Made by a program: the position numbers and the translations under genes. Positions 52,301-61,735 of a stretch of DNA of 64,000 nucleotides are shown here, piece by piece. Under the pieces are notes generated by a model. That model worked only from the letters and a program-made list of their open reading frames with translations, was not told the origin of the DNA and made no database searches. The stretch is from Gordius sp. MW1 (Eukaryota; Nematomorpha; Gordioida; Gordea; Gordiidae): assembly GCA_964036665.1 (NCBI GenBank), contig OZ038529.1:22702060-22766059 (forward strand). Reading direction: 5' to 3'. Position 1 is the stretch's first letter. Every line of letters starts with the position of its first letter.

Positions 52301-54681
52301 TCATTTTATCTCCAATTTTACCACTTTTAAATAGCAAATATTATTGCAATGGATTGAGAGCAGAGATCAGAAAAGCCCGGCCCGCCGGGCAACTGTCTTT
52401 AATTAGGATTTTCTGGCGGGCACCATAACAAGAATCGGACTTAATGATATTTTTTATATATTTTTTTATGTAGTGTTTTATTTTGCTTTCGTGGATTAAT
52501 TTGTTATTTTTTTTATTTGATAATATAATATTTATTGATCGTAGTTCTTATTCACAAAAAAAATGGAAAATTAAATTAAAGAATTTGGAAAATATAACTA
52601 AAAACTTTGTTAATCTTTATTTGGAGCCGGGCATTTTGGGCAGCTTCAATGATTTGTGCATGACCGGGCTAACGCTTAAAAGTGTTCGGGGGGACTCGGG
52701 CGGGCAATTTAGTTACAAGACCGGGCTGGGTTCGGGCAGAAAAATTTAAACACATCTGACCCCTGATTGACGGTAACTGATTCCAACCCTGAAAATAAAT
52801 TTATTTTAGGCGGCCCATCTACTACTACTCCCACCACCACTAACCCGGCACACCGGCTAGCGGTCAGCACTACAGCCGCCAAGCAAAACGAAACCGAAGA
52901 TTCAGTTGACGAGGGCGACTACGATGATGATCAAGACGATGATGACGACGATTATGACGATGACAGTGATTCAGAGGACACGGACGAGGACACGGACGAG
53001 TTTGTCACCAAGACCACCCCAGGGGCCCAGCCTAAAAGTCAATTCTTGCCGGACAATTCTCTGTTACTCCTCAAATCTCCCGGTTATAATGGGGCACTCG
53101 GTAGTCACTCTTCTTACGCCGCCAAGAAGTTGAGCGACCAACAAATACATTCACCGGTACTGCTACTACTATATATCAAGTTGCTCGATATTTCTATCCC
53201 GAAGTTTTAGGTGTTATCGAGATTGAGGTTAGCGTCGTAAAAACGGGGCTGAGTTTTGTTTGGTCGACCTTTGCTTTTAAGTCGACTAAACGTGAACAGA
53301 GACGAAAGATTTGTTGTTCTGTTTTTCTTGGTCGACCACTCCGCTTAGTCGAAATTTGATGAACGGACCAGTGTCAACCCTTAGTTTTAGTTCAACCAAA
53401 AGTCTACCAAACAAAACCCAGCCGTTTTTACGACGCTATTTGAGATAGACGAACTTGATAATTTTTCCCTATATAGAACTTCTATGATATTAGTTGTTGT
53501 GTATCGATATGATTTTATCTTGTAGTTTAACTTTGTATACCAAAGTTGGACAGGACAGGGCGGGGCGGGACATTTATGGCTTTAATGAGCCCTTAAATTG
53601 CATATAGCACTTAACAAGGTTGAATCACTTTGTTTTTAAATACGACGACGTTTGAAATATATGATGGATGACAGTTTTAACACGCACTCACACGCTCGCA
53701 TGATTTAGGAAATTGCCAATTTGAGAGACGATTTTATCAATGGTAATGGTGGTGTTAGAGGGGGAAAGAGGAGTAGCAATCAGTCGTTCGCGTTTGCTTG
53801 GATAGTTAGCTTGATCGCTATCGCGGCTTTTGCGCTCATCATAGTTGGTCTGGTGCTGGTCAGACGCAAGATGCATTTCAATCATCCCCACAACCAACAT
53901 CAACCCCTACCCACTCACCCCGGCAGGAAAGAAACTGTAAGTTTCGCGTAATTGTTAAGTAAGGGTGGACGTCGCCATGTTTGATGTACGTATGTACCAA
54001 ACTGAACGCTATCTCATTTCTTTGGATTTCAACATTTATTTTTAACTCATTAAGATCGGACCATTCCTTTCCAAAAAAAAGAAAGCCAATTAATTAGCAA
54101 ACATAATAAAATTAGTTATATTGTAAATCACATCATAAACGAAAGTTGATAATATTAAAAGGTCTTTAAGTATCTAAATTTCTACATTAAACATGGTATT
54201 TTCGTGTATGATTCGACCGTAGGCTTTAATGGGATTATGACAAAAGCCTATAACAAAGAAAATAACAACTTGAGTATTACGTTAGGTAAAGTGAATTTGA
54301 AACTACGTTGTGAAAATTACAAATTTTTTAGAACATACATATTTGAAGAGATAATATGTTATCGCTTAAAGTAACATTAGAACCATTTATAAAGTATTTT
54401 TTAACGCGTCTTATGTTACTTTCAAAATTTTAATGCAAAATCATCTGTTTTAATTGCGTTTTTGACTACTGTATCAGTGTATATTTATTACACTTGTTCC
54501 TCTATTACTTATATCAATTTATTTTATTTTTGTTATTATCGGGCGCGGCTAGGATAATGTGAGTAATTTCGTGGAGGTGGATAATCAATCGCTGGAAGAG
54601 AGGCACCTGGCCAACATGCAAGTGAATGGGTACGAAAACCCGACGTATCGTTACTTTGAAAAGATCGCTCCAAAAGCATAA
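37335..54681 (+). CDS. APP: Amyloid-precursor-like protein, APP/APPL family (11 exons, 776 aa)
   Basis: Exons: 37335-37403, 42171-42332, 43922-44048, 44789-45127, 47841-48223, 48643-48801, 50308-50539, 51529-51684, 52810-53156, 53709-53936 and 54553-54681. All are GT-AG and phases close to 776 residues. Exon 1 gives a signal peptide (MIILSTLSILLTTLFYVSA). E1 follows: growth-factor-like part (PQIAMRCGYY, ILEYCRSVYPDLNVTNV, NWC, PYRCL) and copper-like part (SEALLVPEGCIFDHV, SSSMLLPC, FSGVEFVCCP). A Thr/Ser/Pro linker leads to E2 (about residues 285-480; HEAYVQAKKALRDKRRQN and later helices). A strongly acidic Asp/Glu stretch lies in exon 9, after E2. The membrane segment is about residues 685-709. 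The tail has EERHLANMQVNGYENPTY, the conserved NPTY endocytosis motif, then a short extension. No Kunitz domain and no Abeta-like sequence. A single-pass surface protein, neuronal in other animals. Exon 1 is the least certain piece. Confidence 0.9.
38093..38174. mobile_element. Family A MITE, short form
   Basis: CACGGGCGTAGCCAAG to TGGCTACTACGCCCATG in APP-like intron 1, with most of the core missing. Confidence 0.7.
38471..38540. mobile_element. Family A MITE fragment with C22 run
   Basis: CGTGGGCGTGCCCGAGG then G and C runs; the C run at 38513-38534 is 22 bases, the longest in the window. The right end is not seen. Confidence 0.45.
40632..40720. mobile_element. Family A MITE, truncated
   Basis: CATGGGCGTAGCCAACATTG then a shortened core; preceded by a run of about 17 G. 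The right end is missing. Confidence 0.55.
41028..41187. mobile_element. Family A MITE with exact 8-bp duplication
   Basis: CATGGGCTTAGCCAGCATTGG to TTGGCTACGCCCATG, flanked by GTGTCGTC on both sides (41020-41027 and 41188-41195). Confidence 0.88.
41381..41512. mobile_element. Family A MITE, 5' part deleted
   Basis: CATGGGACAGGAAGGGCGG to TTGGCTACGCCCATG; the GTAGCC of the left end is missing. Confidence 0.65.
41711..42095. mobile_element. Family C MITE, second copy
   Basis: ACTAGATAGACTGCTCATCAA at the left and ATGAGCACAGTCTACG at the right, with the same ATGTGCAC and AAAATATATATCATTT-like interior as the copy at 9856. It ends shortly before the APP-like exon at 42171. Confidence 0.6.
42352..42544. 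mobile_element. Family B MITE (TAGTGTTGTAAAAACGG ends)
   Basis: Nearly perfect palindrome with GTTGTAAAAATGGTTGGG and CTAGCCGTTTTTATGAC ends and GGTCGAC/GTCGACTAAA inner arms. It starts about 20 bases after the donor of APP-like exon 2. Confidence 0.75.
43473..43863. mobile_element. Family D MITE (GGGCTTGTATTAATATCGGA ends)
   Basis: Left GGGCTTGTATTAATATCGGA and right TCCGATATTAACACGAGCCC are inverted. Interior shared with 47262-47798. Contains a short internal duplication (CAGATCTAAATCGCGCGAAAT twice). Located in APP-like intron 2. Confidence 0.7.
45585..45712. mobile_element. Family A MITE, right end lost
   Basis: CATGGGCGTAATAATG, G-run, then the normal ATTTTAGCCATAATTTTAGTAAATTTC core in APP-like intron 4. 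Confidence 0.6.
46893..47055. mobile_element. Family B MITE with exact 8-bp duplication
   Basis: TAGTGTCGTAAAAACGG to CCCTTTTTACAACATTA, flanked by CTAATTCC on both sides (46885-46892 and 47056-47063). This places family B in the hAT superfamily. Confidence 0.85.
47262..47798. mobile_element. Family D MITE, interrupted by family E at TTAA
   Basis: Begins GGGCTTGTCTTAATATCGGA; the matching right end is split, with CCGATATTAA before 47584 and the remaining GACAACCC-like tail after 47789. Confidence 0.7.
47581..47789. mobile_element. Family E MITE (TTAA-CCCATT ends), piggyBac-like, nested in family D
   Basis: TTAACCCATT and AATGGGTTAA form inverted ends with TTAA at both sides, at the terminal TTAA of the family D copy. 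A diverged copy is at 54042-54237. About 50 bases further on is APP-like exon 5. Confidence 0.75.
48262..48360. mobile_element. Family B MITE, left half
   Basis: TAGTGTTGTAAAAACGGCTGGG and the GGCCGACC/GGTCGACTG core in APP-like intron 5; the right end is not identifiable. Confidence 0.6.
48827..49013. mobile_element. Family B MITE
   Basis: TAGTGTCTTAAAAACGG to CCGTTTTTGTAACACTA in APP-like intron 6. The downstream 55 bases (CCTTAAATTTTAGTTTT...) are shared with the copy at 49105, so both belong to a local duplication. Confidence 0.75.
49105..49307. mobile_element. Family B MITE
   Basis: TAGTGTTGTAAAAGCGG to CCCTTTTTACAACGCTA, with a complete set of inner GTCGAC arms. Second member of the local duplication. 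Confidence 0.75.
49357..50250. mobile_element. Helitron-like non-autonomous element
   Basis: The start TCTAATATTATAAAATTCTC with GTGTCACGGTGTTTGTTG and ACTCCTCCGAAACGGCTGG is characteristic of Helentron/Helitron elements seen in many invertebrates. The end carries AGCAACGCTTGGCCGGGCACAGCTACTAT, matching the usual GCCGGGC...CAGCTA tail. No Rep/helicase frame is visible. Sits in APP-like intron 6, ending about 60 bases before exon 7. Confidence 0.65.
50842..50984. mobile_element. Family B MITE, decayed
   Basis: GTGTTGTACAAACGGCTGAG to CTAGCCGTTTTTACAACGTTA in APP-like intron 7. Confidence 0.65.
51138..51320. mobile_element. Family B MITE, decayed
   Basis: TTAGTTTTGTAAAAACGGCTGG to CCAGTCGTTTTTTACAC in APP-like intron 7. 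Confidence 0.65.
52361..52765. mobile_element. GC-ended hAT-type element, second copy
   Basis: CAGAGATCAGA and TCTGACCCCTG ends, flanks ATTGAGAG and ATTGACGG (6 of 8). Inner arms carry CCCGGCCCGCCGGGC and GGGTTCGGGCAGAAAAAT, close to the arms of the element at 12369. In APP-like intron 8, ending 44 bases before exon 9. Confidence 0.7.
53230..53438. mobile_element. Family B MITE with perfect 17-bp ends
   Basis: TAGCGTCGTAAAAACGG is repeated perfectly inverted as CCGTTTTTACGACGCTA. Flanks ATTGAGGT and TTTGAGAT agree at 6 of 8. Confidence 0.8.
54042..54237. mobile_element. Family E MITE, diverged copy
   Basis: TTAACTCATTAAGATCGGACC through GGTCTTTAAGTAT and CTTTAATGGGATTA parallels the copy at 47581 in order and spacing, with many substitutions; the right TTAA is lost. 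Confidence 0.55.
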
Positions 54682-55633
54682 TTGAAGATGGCCGCCGGCC
54701 CCTTTTACTTCAAACCTACCCCATAATTTCATAGTAGCGCGGCTTATGAGCTTTTGCTGCTACCCTTCCCATATCGCGTATTATTATCATTCATTTAGTA
54801 ATTTTTATTTTGTGTAACATATTAAATATGTGTGTCGCGCATAATAACATGCCCCCCCCCTAGGTGTCTTTTCTGCGTCTGTATAATTGTATAAATCATT
54901 GCACGTTATTTACTAGTTTAATCACCATACACGTCATAATTTTTTTATTTTTACCCTTATTATTTGGTTTTCGTTTTTAAAAATGGCCACCAAACTGGTA
55001 TGCTCTGATCTTCACAAGAATCTCGCCCCATTTAAATACACACACACCCGCTTAATTCCAGACATTCCAAACATCAGACTGACCTCCATTGAACACCAAC
55101 TCTTAATTTGGATAAAACCCATTTTTGTATGCTTTTATTTTGCACATTTTCAGCCACACCAGCCTCGGAAGATGATAAATCTTTTGTATTATAATTACTT
55201 TTTTTCTCGATAGCCTAGCTTTTAAAATGACGTCTCTTACCCCAATAATAACTTTTCTTTCTTTGGCGCCTACGTATATTTTTTTTTACTACGATAGTGT
55301 ATACGCTTTTGTCATTCATTATACCAACATCATCATTTGACCTTATTTATAATGGATAAAACTAGTGTTGTAAAATGGGTGGGTTTTGTTTTGTCGACTT
55401 TTGGTTTTAGTCGAACTAACATAAACGGACTAAAGATAGTTTGGTCTGCTTTTTTGTAAATCGACCTCTAAGCTTAGTCAAAATTTGAAAAGTAGACCAA
55501 ATGTGGACCAAACAAAATTCAGCCGTTTTTACAACGCTAGATAACTCTTCATTTGTTCAGTATCCTTTGACATAATCAAAATAAATTTTTACTCTTCACC
55601 TTTTTATTAAACATTAAGTGAAGCAGAGAAAAT
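54682..55633. other. Spacer between convergent APP-like and EMI-FAS1 genes
   Basis: Holds the 3'UTR of the APP-like gene (AATAAA-like signals are present but none is decisive), a family B MITE and the 3'UTR of the minus-strand gene. No further exon recognised. Confidence 0.5.
55363..55539. mobile_element. Family B MITE
   Basis: TAGTGTTGTAAAATGGG to GCCGTTTTTACAACGCTA; flanks GATAAAAC and GATAACTC agree at 6 of 8. Confidence 0.75.
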
Positions 55634-58600
55634 TTAAATCCCTTGAGATTTTGGAGGGGCGTACAAATATGTATGATTCTGGGTTAAGGATTTGCTGATG
55701 ATGTGAACAATCATGCGATTAGAAGTTTGTATGTTGCATTTGACTTTATATGCTGCCCCGTAATTTGGATTTCCTGTATATTTGTCTTGCCCTTTATGAG
55801 TTTCAATATTGGTAAAATTGTAAAGTAGAGACTCTGCTACCGATAGTATTCGAGGTTCTTTGGACTGTTTCGAGCAACATTTAAAACCTTAATGGAAATT
55901 ATTATTAATTATTTTACATATAATTTTGAAAGAGATTCTACAAACCTGAATATATGTGTCTTTTTACAAATTTTGTAGAAGCTGTAAGATTTTTAAGGCG
56001 ATTTTTAGCGAATTGTGATGATAAGGCGAGACCATTTTTAGGCACGTATATCGTGTAGGTTGAATTAGGGTCTAGTTTAAGTGTGGGCATGACAATTTTA
56101 AGTATTTTGTTAAATAGCGTAACTATGGGAATTCCAGATAACACATCTAAAATGTCTTCTTGATGTGGTTTTAAAACCTTTGTAACATAATAAAAATAAA
56201 CAAAATTTTATTTAGGGAAAAAGGTTCTAAGAATTTATAATGTGTCTATGGGCTTAGCCAGCATTGGAATTAGGAGGGGGCAATAATAATTTAGGGAGAG
56301 ACAAAATGATCATTTTTTGAAATTTTAGCCATAATTTTAATAAATTTCAGCAAATTTTTGGATTTAGACAAGGGCAGCCGCCCCTCCCTGCCCCCTGGCT
56401 ATGCCCATGTATCTGAATACCGTATTAATGTAATAATAAAGTCCGCCACAAAACTGTCCGCGATAGCTATGTATCCTTCCACATTGAATCATATGCTCAC
56501 CATTGCTTAAATCATCATTGGACTGAAAATGAGTTTTAATTATATATAAAGTAAGTTTTTAAAATACCAATTTGTAATTTTTTCCTTCTCGTTGAGTTAT
56601 AGTTAAACGTTTAAAAGACATCGAGGTAATTTTAAATTCAGTCATGTTGGCAATTTCAATATCTTTTACTACGTGGTTTAATGTAAATTCATCGAGCCAT
56701 TTTGAAGTTGTGATTAAACTTTGATTTTCATATGCTATAAATTCCTATTTTTGAAAAATAAACCCATTTTAAAGGCTTAATATATAATAGTTTTATAGTC
56801 ATAAATTTAATTTTTTTTATATTTAATAGATTGAAATTACAAAAATAACAAGATTTAAAAAAGAAATAAAAAATTTATAGTCCAAACTTTTAAGGCTTTT
56901 GACGTAGGGATAAATAAGGTGACATTCGTCAAATTTCCAACTTTTTCCAATATTGATGAATTATTGGTGGAAATGAAATCTAAAAAACTGCTAGCTTCCC
57001 CATCTAATCTTAGTCGAGATAGCAATGAATGATCTAAATACAGAAAGATTTTATTAAATATATATGTAAGACAAAAATTTGGGGTTTTTAAGTAAAATTT
57101 AAAAAATTTTAAATTACATTTCAATGGATAATTTAGTTTATCAACTCTATATATAAACCCATTTGTTGTGCCGGCCACGCTACTTTCTACAGTTGTTAAT
57201 GATAAATTGTAATTTTTAAGATCGATTATAGTCCCATCAAATCCAAAATATTCGACATTTGTTCCAATAACTTCAGATGGACATATCATCCCAAAAATCA
57301 CATTATGTTTTATCACATCTAATTACATAAAATACCAAATTATATTATTTATTTAAAATTTTAATATTCTCTACAAATTGAAAACTTACTTAACGCACAT
57401 TGGTCTCCATTATCTAGTTTATGCAAGAAATCTGTATCTAATGATTCAAAAAAGCTGTTTTCAGCCGCAAAAATCGTATAAAATGCTTGTTCTGTTTGAT
57501 TTTGCAAAACGTCAGCAGATATTAAATCTAACATATTTTTGAATTTTACAAAATATGATAAATAATAATTATATAATTTATTTTACATTTGCTCATTTGA
57601 GAATAATTATGCTGGTTCAAGAGATTTTCCAAGGATGACTTTTCAAAAGCGTACTTTATAGTTGAATTTATAAGGTGAATTATTCCGTTGGAAGCCGAAA
57701 TGTCAAAGATTTCTATTGGTACACAATTTATTTTCCACATCTTTTCTAAGTTTGACTAAGGAATTTTTTTATAATTCACAAAAATTATCAAATATTATAC
57801 CATGTAAAAAGGGCTAAGTAGTAATTTTCCCGAAGATTTAAATGAGAGCAATTTGGTGTTGGATTTAAAAGAGCTTTGCCGCCACAAACCAATAGCAATA
57901 TGCCATCTCATAATTTCTTTTCTCTTTACCTATATAATTCTACAGAGTAGTGTCGTAAAAACGGCTGAGTTTTGTTTGGTCGGCTTTTGGTTTTAGTCGA
58001 TTAAACATAAATTGACCAAAAAATTTTAGTCTCATTTTCTTAGTCGACCACTATGCTTAGTCGAAATATGAAAAACAGACTAGAATCGACCCTCAGTCTT
58101 ACAACCAAAAGTCAACCAAACAAAACCCAGCCGTTTTTACAAAACCACAACAGAGTGTTTTTTGTTAAAATATAATTGTACATTTTCACGTATTTTTTCT
58201 ACGTCCTTCTGTGGCGGTATAAATACCGTTAAATTTTCAACAATTAGGGCATCCAATAAATCTTGGTCATCTTTGATTAATTGGTAAAAGTAATTGTAAG
58301 ATTCATTTAAAGTTTCCAACAGATTTTTCAAATTTAATTCTAAAAATAATAATACAAAATTAACCCTTTTTTAACGTGAAAAACATTTAACTAATTTTAT
58401 ACTTATTTCGGCATTTAAAGTTGCACATGGGCCTAGCCAGCATTGGAATTAGAGGGGGGCAATAATGATTTAGGGAGGGGGGAAAATCATTATTTGAAAT
58501 TTTATCCATAATTTTAATAAATTTCAACAAAATTTTGGATTTAGAGGGGGGCAGCTGCCCCTACCTGCCCCCCTTGGCTACGCCCATGTTATTGCAAGTT

Positions 58601-60664
58601 ATTATACCTTTGCTACATTGACTATCATTCCAATGAGATGGTCCATAACCGTGACAACATTCCCTATAAAATTCTGTCTCGTTATTTTTCAAATTGTCCA
58701 CCACATTTCTTAATATGACAACAGAATTGTAAAATTAATATTTAAAATGAATTTTTTTTTTAAATTCTTGATTTAATTTATAGAATTTCAAATTTATTAT
58801 ACGTCATGCATACATAGACTAATAATATATGGCTAGGTAAACAGCTGATAATTAAAGTAAGGGTGGATGGGCTTAGCCAGGATTGGAAAAAGAGAGGCAA
58901 TAATAATTTAGGGAGGGGCAAAATGAACATTTTTGAAATTTTAGCCATAATTTTAATGCATTTTAACAATTTTTTGGATTTGGAATAATAATAAATTAAA
59001 AGTTATTTTTATTTTGAATTTGAGTATTAATTTGCAAAAGCTTATACCATGCTAATATTACATAACAAAAGCCCTTAAAGCTGAAAACTTAGGTGTGGTG
59101 AACTAAAACTACACTGTATTTGTTACAATTCTGTCTAAAATTTCAAAAAATGACCATTTTGCCCCTCTCTAAACCATTATTGCCCCCCCCCCTAATTCCA
59201 ATGCTGGCGACGCCCATGTAATACATTATCACTAAAATTAATATAAGTGCCATCTAAAATGCATTTTCCCTAAGCTTTAACTATAATAAAAGATCTAAGC
59301 CTAAGTAATTAAAATCAGCTGTTTACAAGTCTCTAATGATTCTATTAGTGTTGTAAAAACGGCGATGTTCTGTTTGGTCGACCTCTAATTTTGGTCGCCT
59401 AAACATAAACAGACCAAAGATTTGACCAAAAAAACCTTTGTTGATGCTCGTTTATTGTATATTTCATGTATCATTTTTACCTAATAAAAGCATTTTAACA
59501 TTTAAAAAAAAAAAAAATTTATGCGACTAAGAAAAACTTACCAAAAAACTATTGGTCCGTTTGTGTTTAGTCGACTAAAACTAAAGGTCGACATCGACAA
59601 AACATAACCCAGCCGTTTTTACAACTATATTCTACCATCAGTCTATTAAGGCACGGGCGGATTTATACTCAACTCGTCGAACGCACAAGTAATCAATCTA
59701 CTGCACAAAAATTGTAATTTAAACATTATTATATTATATAAGTATATCTATTTATTATATATAACAATATAAAGTATGTAAATGCATATTAACTTATTAT
59801 AAAGCATTTAATCTAACCTATGAAAGAAAATATATAGACAGCAATAAAAAATTTGAACTTCTTATGCTTAATATGAAAGAAAATATATATGCAGCAATAA
59901 AAAAGTTAATCTTCATATATTATATGCTTAGCAACCTTTTAAGGCGTTTTTAACAGGATTAAATATAAAATTAATTAGTTATAAGCATTCTTTGCAAATT
60001 TTAGATTCCGTGAGCGTTAGACCAGTTGAGCAAATACGCACGGGCGTATGCCCCCCCCCTCCTAATTTACAAAAAAAAAATTTCAATGCAAAAACTTTAA
60101 AAAAGTAAAAAAAGTTTTGCCCCCCTCTAATTGAACTTTTAAACGTTTTTTGCCCCCCCCCCCCTAATCCAAAACCTGGCTACGCCCATGTATGAAGGCG
60201 CATACACGTGAATGTATTTTGGTAAAATAAAAAATAATAAATAAAAACCTTTGTGAACAAACTACAGAACCTAATAGGTTGTAGAAACATTTATCGTTGG
60301 AACTTTGCTGAGCTTCAATAATTTCCAATCGATTAAATTTAGCTTCGTACAAAGCAATACTTTCAATCAATATTTCACTTTGATCATTTCGATTTTTTTC
60401 GAAAATTAAAACATTTCGATTTAATTCCACGAATGAATTATTGTCATTTTTTACGATACATACGTGGGAACTAGATAAAATTATTTTAAAAAAATTTAAT
60501 AAATAAGTTTTGGTGTACTTGGCGGGCTGTGAATCTTGAATAATTGTACCTTTTTGGTGATAGAATTTATTGATATCATTAAAAATAGATAAATCAGGAT
60601 CGTTGAATTTACAGAATTTAAATTGCAATAAAATTATAATCAAATTAATTTGAAGGAAAAGCAT
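55634..60664 (-). CDS. Secreted EMI-FAS1 (fasciclin) protein, TGFBI/periostin/midline-fasciclin type (11 exons, 716 aa)
   Basis: Exons on the minus strand: 60664-60249, 58708-58608, 58339 to about 58152, 57929-57801, 57755-57587, 57527-57390, 57318-57118, 57033-56888, 56744-56568, 56177-55946 and 55887-55634. Phases close to 716 residues. The start gives a hydrophobic signal peptide (MLFLQINLIIILLQF). An EMI-like part ends in FYRECCHGYGPSHWNDSQC, parallel to TGFBI YECCPGYEKVPGEKGC. Fasciclin domains follow: NLTVFIPP with SNGIIHLIN (domain 1), YTIFAAENSFFESL with GFIYRVDKLNYPL (domain 2), NVTLFIPTSKAL with WLDEFTLNHVV (domain 3) and TYTIYVPKNGLAL (domain 4), then a Cys-containing tail. TGFBI and periostin also have EMI plus four FAS1 domains. 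Extracellular adhesion role is known for the family. The sequence is AT-rich and diverged. The exon 3 donor is unclear because a MITE abuts it. Confidence 0.85.
56247..56409. mobile_element. Family A MITE
   Basis: TATGGGCTTAGCCAGCATTGG to CTGGCTATGCCCATG, in the intron between the last FAS1 exons. Confidence 0.75.
57948..58147. mobile_element. Family B MITE filling a fasciclin intron
   Basis: TAGTGTCGTAAAAACGG to CCGTTTTTACAAAACCA; flanks CTACAGAG (57940-57947) and CAACAGAG (58148-58155) agree at 7 of 8. It occupies almost the whole intron between exons 3 and 4 of the minus-strand EMI-FAS1 gene. Confidence 0.8.
58426..58588. mobile_element. Family A MITE
   Basis: CATGGGCCTAGCCAGCATTGG to TTGGCTACGCCCATG; flanks AAGTTGCA and TTATTGCA agree at 6 of 8. 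It nearly fills the intron between EMI-FAS1 exons 2 and 3. Confidence 0.8.
58867..59219. mobile_element. Family A MITE, probably split by later sequence
   Basis: The left half (ATGGGCTTAGCCAGG to TTTTGGATTTGG, 58867-58985) and right half (TAAAATTTC...TGGCGACGCCCATG, 59120-59219) are complementary halves of one element, separated by about 130 unrelated AT-rich bases. Confidence 0.55.
59346..59627. mobile_element. Family B MITE carrying a polyadenylated insert
   Basis: TAGTGTTGTAAAAACGG to CCGTTTTTACAACTA, flanks GATTCTAT and TATTCTAC (6 of 8). The middle (about 59440-59516) has extra sequence with AATAAA followed about 20 bases later by A14. Confidence 0.7.
60039..60190. mobile_element. Family A variant MITE
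   Basis: CACGGGCGTATGCCCCC to CCTGGCTACGCCCATG in intron 1 of the minus-strand EMI-FAS1 gene. Confidence 0.65.
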
Positions 60665-60970
60665 TATTGAAATTTTAAAGGAAAAGTGTTAAAACATTAA
60701 AATTAAAGGAAGGCAATATTTTCAATTTATAGAACTATTCTACTATATAAACATAAAACTATTTAATTTTCCTATTTTCCCTATAGAGATATATCTTTTT
60801 GGGATTCTGGCTTTTAAAGGAGTAAAATCATGACATATCACTTACATAATCTATTTTATTTATTAATTAATTGATATTTTTTTATTACAATTGCATTGTG
60901 CAACTAATTGTAATATAATTAGATATATTAGAAGAAACAATAATTTAAAATAATATATATGGCATGTAAT

Positions 60971-61139
60971 CATGGGTGTAGCCAGGATTGAAAATAGAGG
61001 GGGACAATAATAATAATAATTAAAGGATGGACAAATTAATTTTCAGTAATTCTGGCCCTAAATAAATTGGATTTTGAAAAAAATTGAATTTAGAGGGAAA
61101 CAGCCGCCCCTCCCTGCCACCCCCTAGCTACGCCCATGA
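60971..61139. mobile_element. Family A MITE
   Basis: CATGGGTGTAGCCAGGATTG to TAGCTACGCCCATG; flanks CATGTAAT and AATGTAAT agree at 7 of 8. Confidence 0.78.
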
Positions 61140-61659
61140 ATGTAATTGAGGCTAGAAAAAGGAATGGGCTGGAATCAGATAAGCTCAATAGATACCTAGT
61201 CAAATTATATTTTATTTAAAAATTCCCTTGAAAAACATCTGTTAAATCACACCCTAAAATATAGGGTACAATGTTGTCGATTGCCTTAATTTAAAGCTGT
61301 ATTTAGATGGTATTTTATTTAAACAATTTCAAAACAACAAATTTGAAGTTCTATATACAAATTTTAATATCATAACCTTTTTAATTAATTCCCCAAGGGA
61401 AAATAGGGACGTGAATAAAATTACAACTAAATTTTCAGGAAATTATTAACTTGTCTCACATTAAATGCTTTCGCCCCCCCCCCCTTCTATCTTATTTTTA
61501 ATAAGGCGATTCATAAAAATCTATGAAAAGCACTAGCAAAGTATTTAATTGAGCATGCAGCATGCAATATGTGGAATCAATTGAAAAAGCACAACGTATT
61601 TTAGTCCAGTATTTATGTACTACCAATCCATTATAATTTATAAAATTAGTTTTTTTTTT

Positions 61660-61735
61660 TTTATTGATAATGGTCGCTAGACGACCGAAATATCTAAACC
61701 CATTTCCACCCTCGCATTTTATCAATCCTAAACTA
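61660..61735 (+). ncRNA. Decayed hammerhead-like motif
   Basis: TTGATAA, a strong stem (GGTCG/CGACC) with loop CTAGA, then GAAATATC at 61664-61695, followed by TTTATCAATCC at about 61718. Same order as the motifs at 10.4 and 34.2 kb, but the first core block deviates from CUGANGA, so it is probably inactive. Confidence 0.45.

Noticed and set aside
56855-57316. One continuous 153-residue protein
   Set aside because: A donor at 57117 and an acceptor at 57034 split it; the part between is AT-rich intron and the two sides are separate FAS1 exons.
61498-61725. 75-codon minus-strand frame
   Set aside because: Overlaps the hammerhead-like repeat and a T-run; no coding signal.
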